Shown: piece after piece, positions 62,601 through 64,000 of the stretch | Layout of the letters: every line of letters begins with the position of its first letter | How positions within the stretch are numbered: the stretch's first letter is position 1 | Assembly: GCA_947179485.1 (NCBI GenBank) | Contig: OX359250.1 | Span: forward strand, 22,880,887-22,944,886 | Source of the DNA: Allacma fusca | Taxonomy: Eukaryota; Arthropoda; Collembola; Symphypleona; Sminthuridae | Direction of reading: 5' to 3' | DNA length: 64,000 nt | The notes under the pieces: model-generated | What the model was told of the DNA's origin: nothing | Databases searched by the model: none | What the model saw: only the letters and a program-made list of their open reading frames with translations | Made by a program: the position numbers and the translations under genes

Positions 62601-64000
62601 CCCCAAAGTTTGGAATTTTATGCCTTGTTACTGTCAACAGAGATAATTCTTACGGGGTCAAAAGCCCAAACAGGAAAAATTACTCTATATTTGCGCAGCA
62701 CTGCATGGATACCATTTGTTTAACCAATTATTTCCTTATTATTATTCTATGTATTGAGATCACCAAGAAACCATTGTGCACAAAGTCTTGAAAAAGTGTG
62801 CTGAATAGTATTTGGTAAAATGAAAACACCCCAACGTACTTATGTATGCATTGATTGCTTTAATAATTTGTGAGCTCCAGCTCATGTAATACATTCGGGT
62901 ACAATTAAAAATGTCATATGTCCCGGAGTTTTTAATAATTGAGACATTTCGAAAAATTTTTCTTTAATAATTATTACATAAAACCCCCATGTACTCAATG
63001 TTTCAAGTTAACACCAGTAGCTGGAGCAAGAAAATCCTCATTAAACCGAATCCATGTGAACGACCAATTCACGTTTTCTAATCACGAGGATCTTAGATTT
63101 TGTGGGATTGCAAACCTTGACATTCTAACATGTCTATTTCACTTTTTGAATAAACCAGAAATATTTTTTGCCAGAAATAGTAATTGTTTGATTCTTCTGC
63201 ATTACATTGGCCGTAATATATCACACTCGCAAATAGACAGTGTACAAACAGCACCATGGTCTGAATCGTTAGTCATATTCCGGACTCCAAATGCGCTTAA
63301 GTACTATTGTATTATCAACATTCTATTAATTTTTGTCTACGCCTTGTAGACAGCAAAAAGCAAAAACAACAATGGTTTCTCAGTTTTTGACTTATGAAGT
63401 ATCCCCGACAAAATGAGTGAATTTATTTGACATCTTGGGGCGTTAAAACACCGTCGATTTTTATTTATTACAACAAATTCGCATAGCTTCCATTCTACTA
63501 TTTCCACAAATTATCCATAATATTGAACAAATAGAAATATCTAGAAGAATGGCTTGAAATCCATCATATCCGAGTTTTGAGAATTAGTAATCATATTTTG
63601 TTGTTTAAAAGATATAATAAAAATAATGAAACTTGAACAAATAAAATAATTATTGTCTTAGCGTATTCAAGGCTGAATTTGCATTTTCTTCGAACTTCCC
63701 TGCTCAACTTTTACAATATATTACAATACAGAGACAAACAGGAGATACCACTAGGACGATAACCGACACTTGAGAACACAACTGACCGACAACCAACAAC
63801 CAAAGACCAAGATAGGCCCTTCACCAGGCAGTACTAGTCAAAGTACTCTTTAAAAAGCTAATCCGAAGAATATCGCAAACTAAAAACAATCAGAGCAATT
63901 CCCATAAAAGTGTACGGGTCGCGCTGTAACCAGGAATTTGGACCCCGTACACCAACCCTTGTAAAAGCTCGGGATTGTGAAAAACGTGCCTCTGGTAACT
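59609..64000. other. downstream flank of GTPase-B without a supported gene
   Basis: Only short ORFs are present. A diverged inverted pair lies at about 62330-62410 and 62641-62722. A small inverted repeat (GTGTACGGG at 63910-63918 against CCCCGTACAC at 63943-63952) sits near the window end. The ORF at 62246-62434 (-) ends in a plausible-looking protein stretch but has no partner exons. Confidence 0.4.
62330..62722. repeat. diverged inverted repeat pair
   Basis: The - strand of about 62330-62410 and the + strand of about 62641-62722 align over roughly 70-80 bases with perhaps 70 percent identity, sharing CAGGAAAAATTA/TAGGAAAAATTA and TTTGC-CAGC words. The spacer is about 230 bases. This is probably two copies or two ends of an old dispersed element. 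Confidence 0.4.

Noticed and set aside
62939..63349. 136-codon + strand ORF
   Set aside because: It begins at TTG instead of ATG, has mixed low-complexity content and no splice or homology support.

Overview
This window is AT-rich animal nuclear DNA, most likely from an arthropod. The genes are broken into many short exons with GT-AG (and a few GC-AG) introns. The protein families are animal ones: M1 aminopeptidases with secretion signals, a poly-Asn/poly-Gln C2H2 zinc-finger protein with a possible arthropod-type ZAD domain, and Rac/Rho-type GTPases. There is also a eukaryotic tRNA-Ser. A hexapod or springtail would fit, but the species cannot be read from the sequence.

Layout. Positions 1-305 hold the 3' end of an unidentified + strand gene. 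Positions 1147-30433 hold four head-to-tail M1 (aminopeptidase N family) genes, all on the - strand: APN-1 1147-7003, APN-2 8419-14173, APN-3 14759-22402 and APN-4 25565-30433. Each has a signal peptide and the GAMEN and HExxH(18)E signatures. Each was assembled into one open frame of about 945-980 residues from 15 to 18 exons. None has a C-terminal hydrophobic tail for a GPI anchor, so all four look secreted. The gap before APN-4 holds a near-perfect foldback element and a degenerate tandem repeat.

Positions 34168-39682 hold a two-exon C2H2 zinc-finger gene on the - strand, with long AT-rich flanks full of microsatellites. Positions 39683-54184 are mostly intergenic, with a tRNA-Ser(GCT) at 50357-50438, a palindromic element near 51.2 kb and one unexplained 184-codon ORF. 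Positions 54185-55469 and 58696-59608 hold two tandem + strand Rac/Rho-like GTPase genes of identical exon layout. Both lack the Rho-specific insert. The rest, to 64000, shows no convincing gene.

How they fit together. The aminopeptidases are a tandem-duplicate family, probably secreted peptide-trimming enzymes of the gut or another epithelium. APN-1 and APN-2 are the closest pair and share two micro-exons; APN-3 and APN-4 branch off earlier. The GTPases are a separate tandem duplicate. Nothing in the sequence ties the zinc-finger gene to its neighbours. The points most worth following are the insert-less GTPase pair, the 21-nt micro-exon carrying the zinc-binding motif, and a GC-AG first intron shared by three paralogs.
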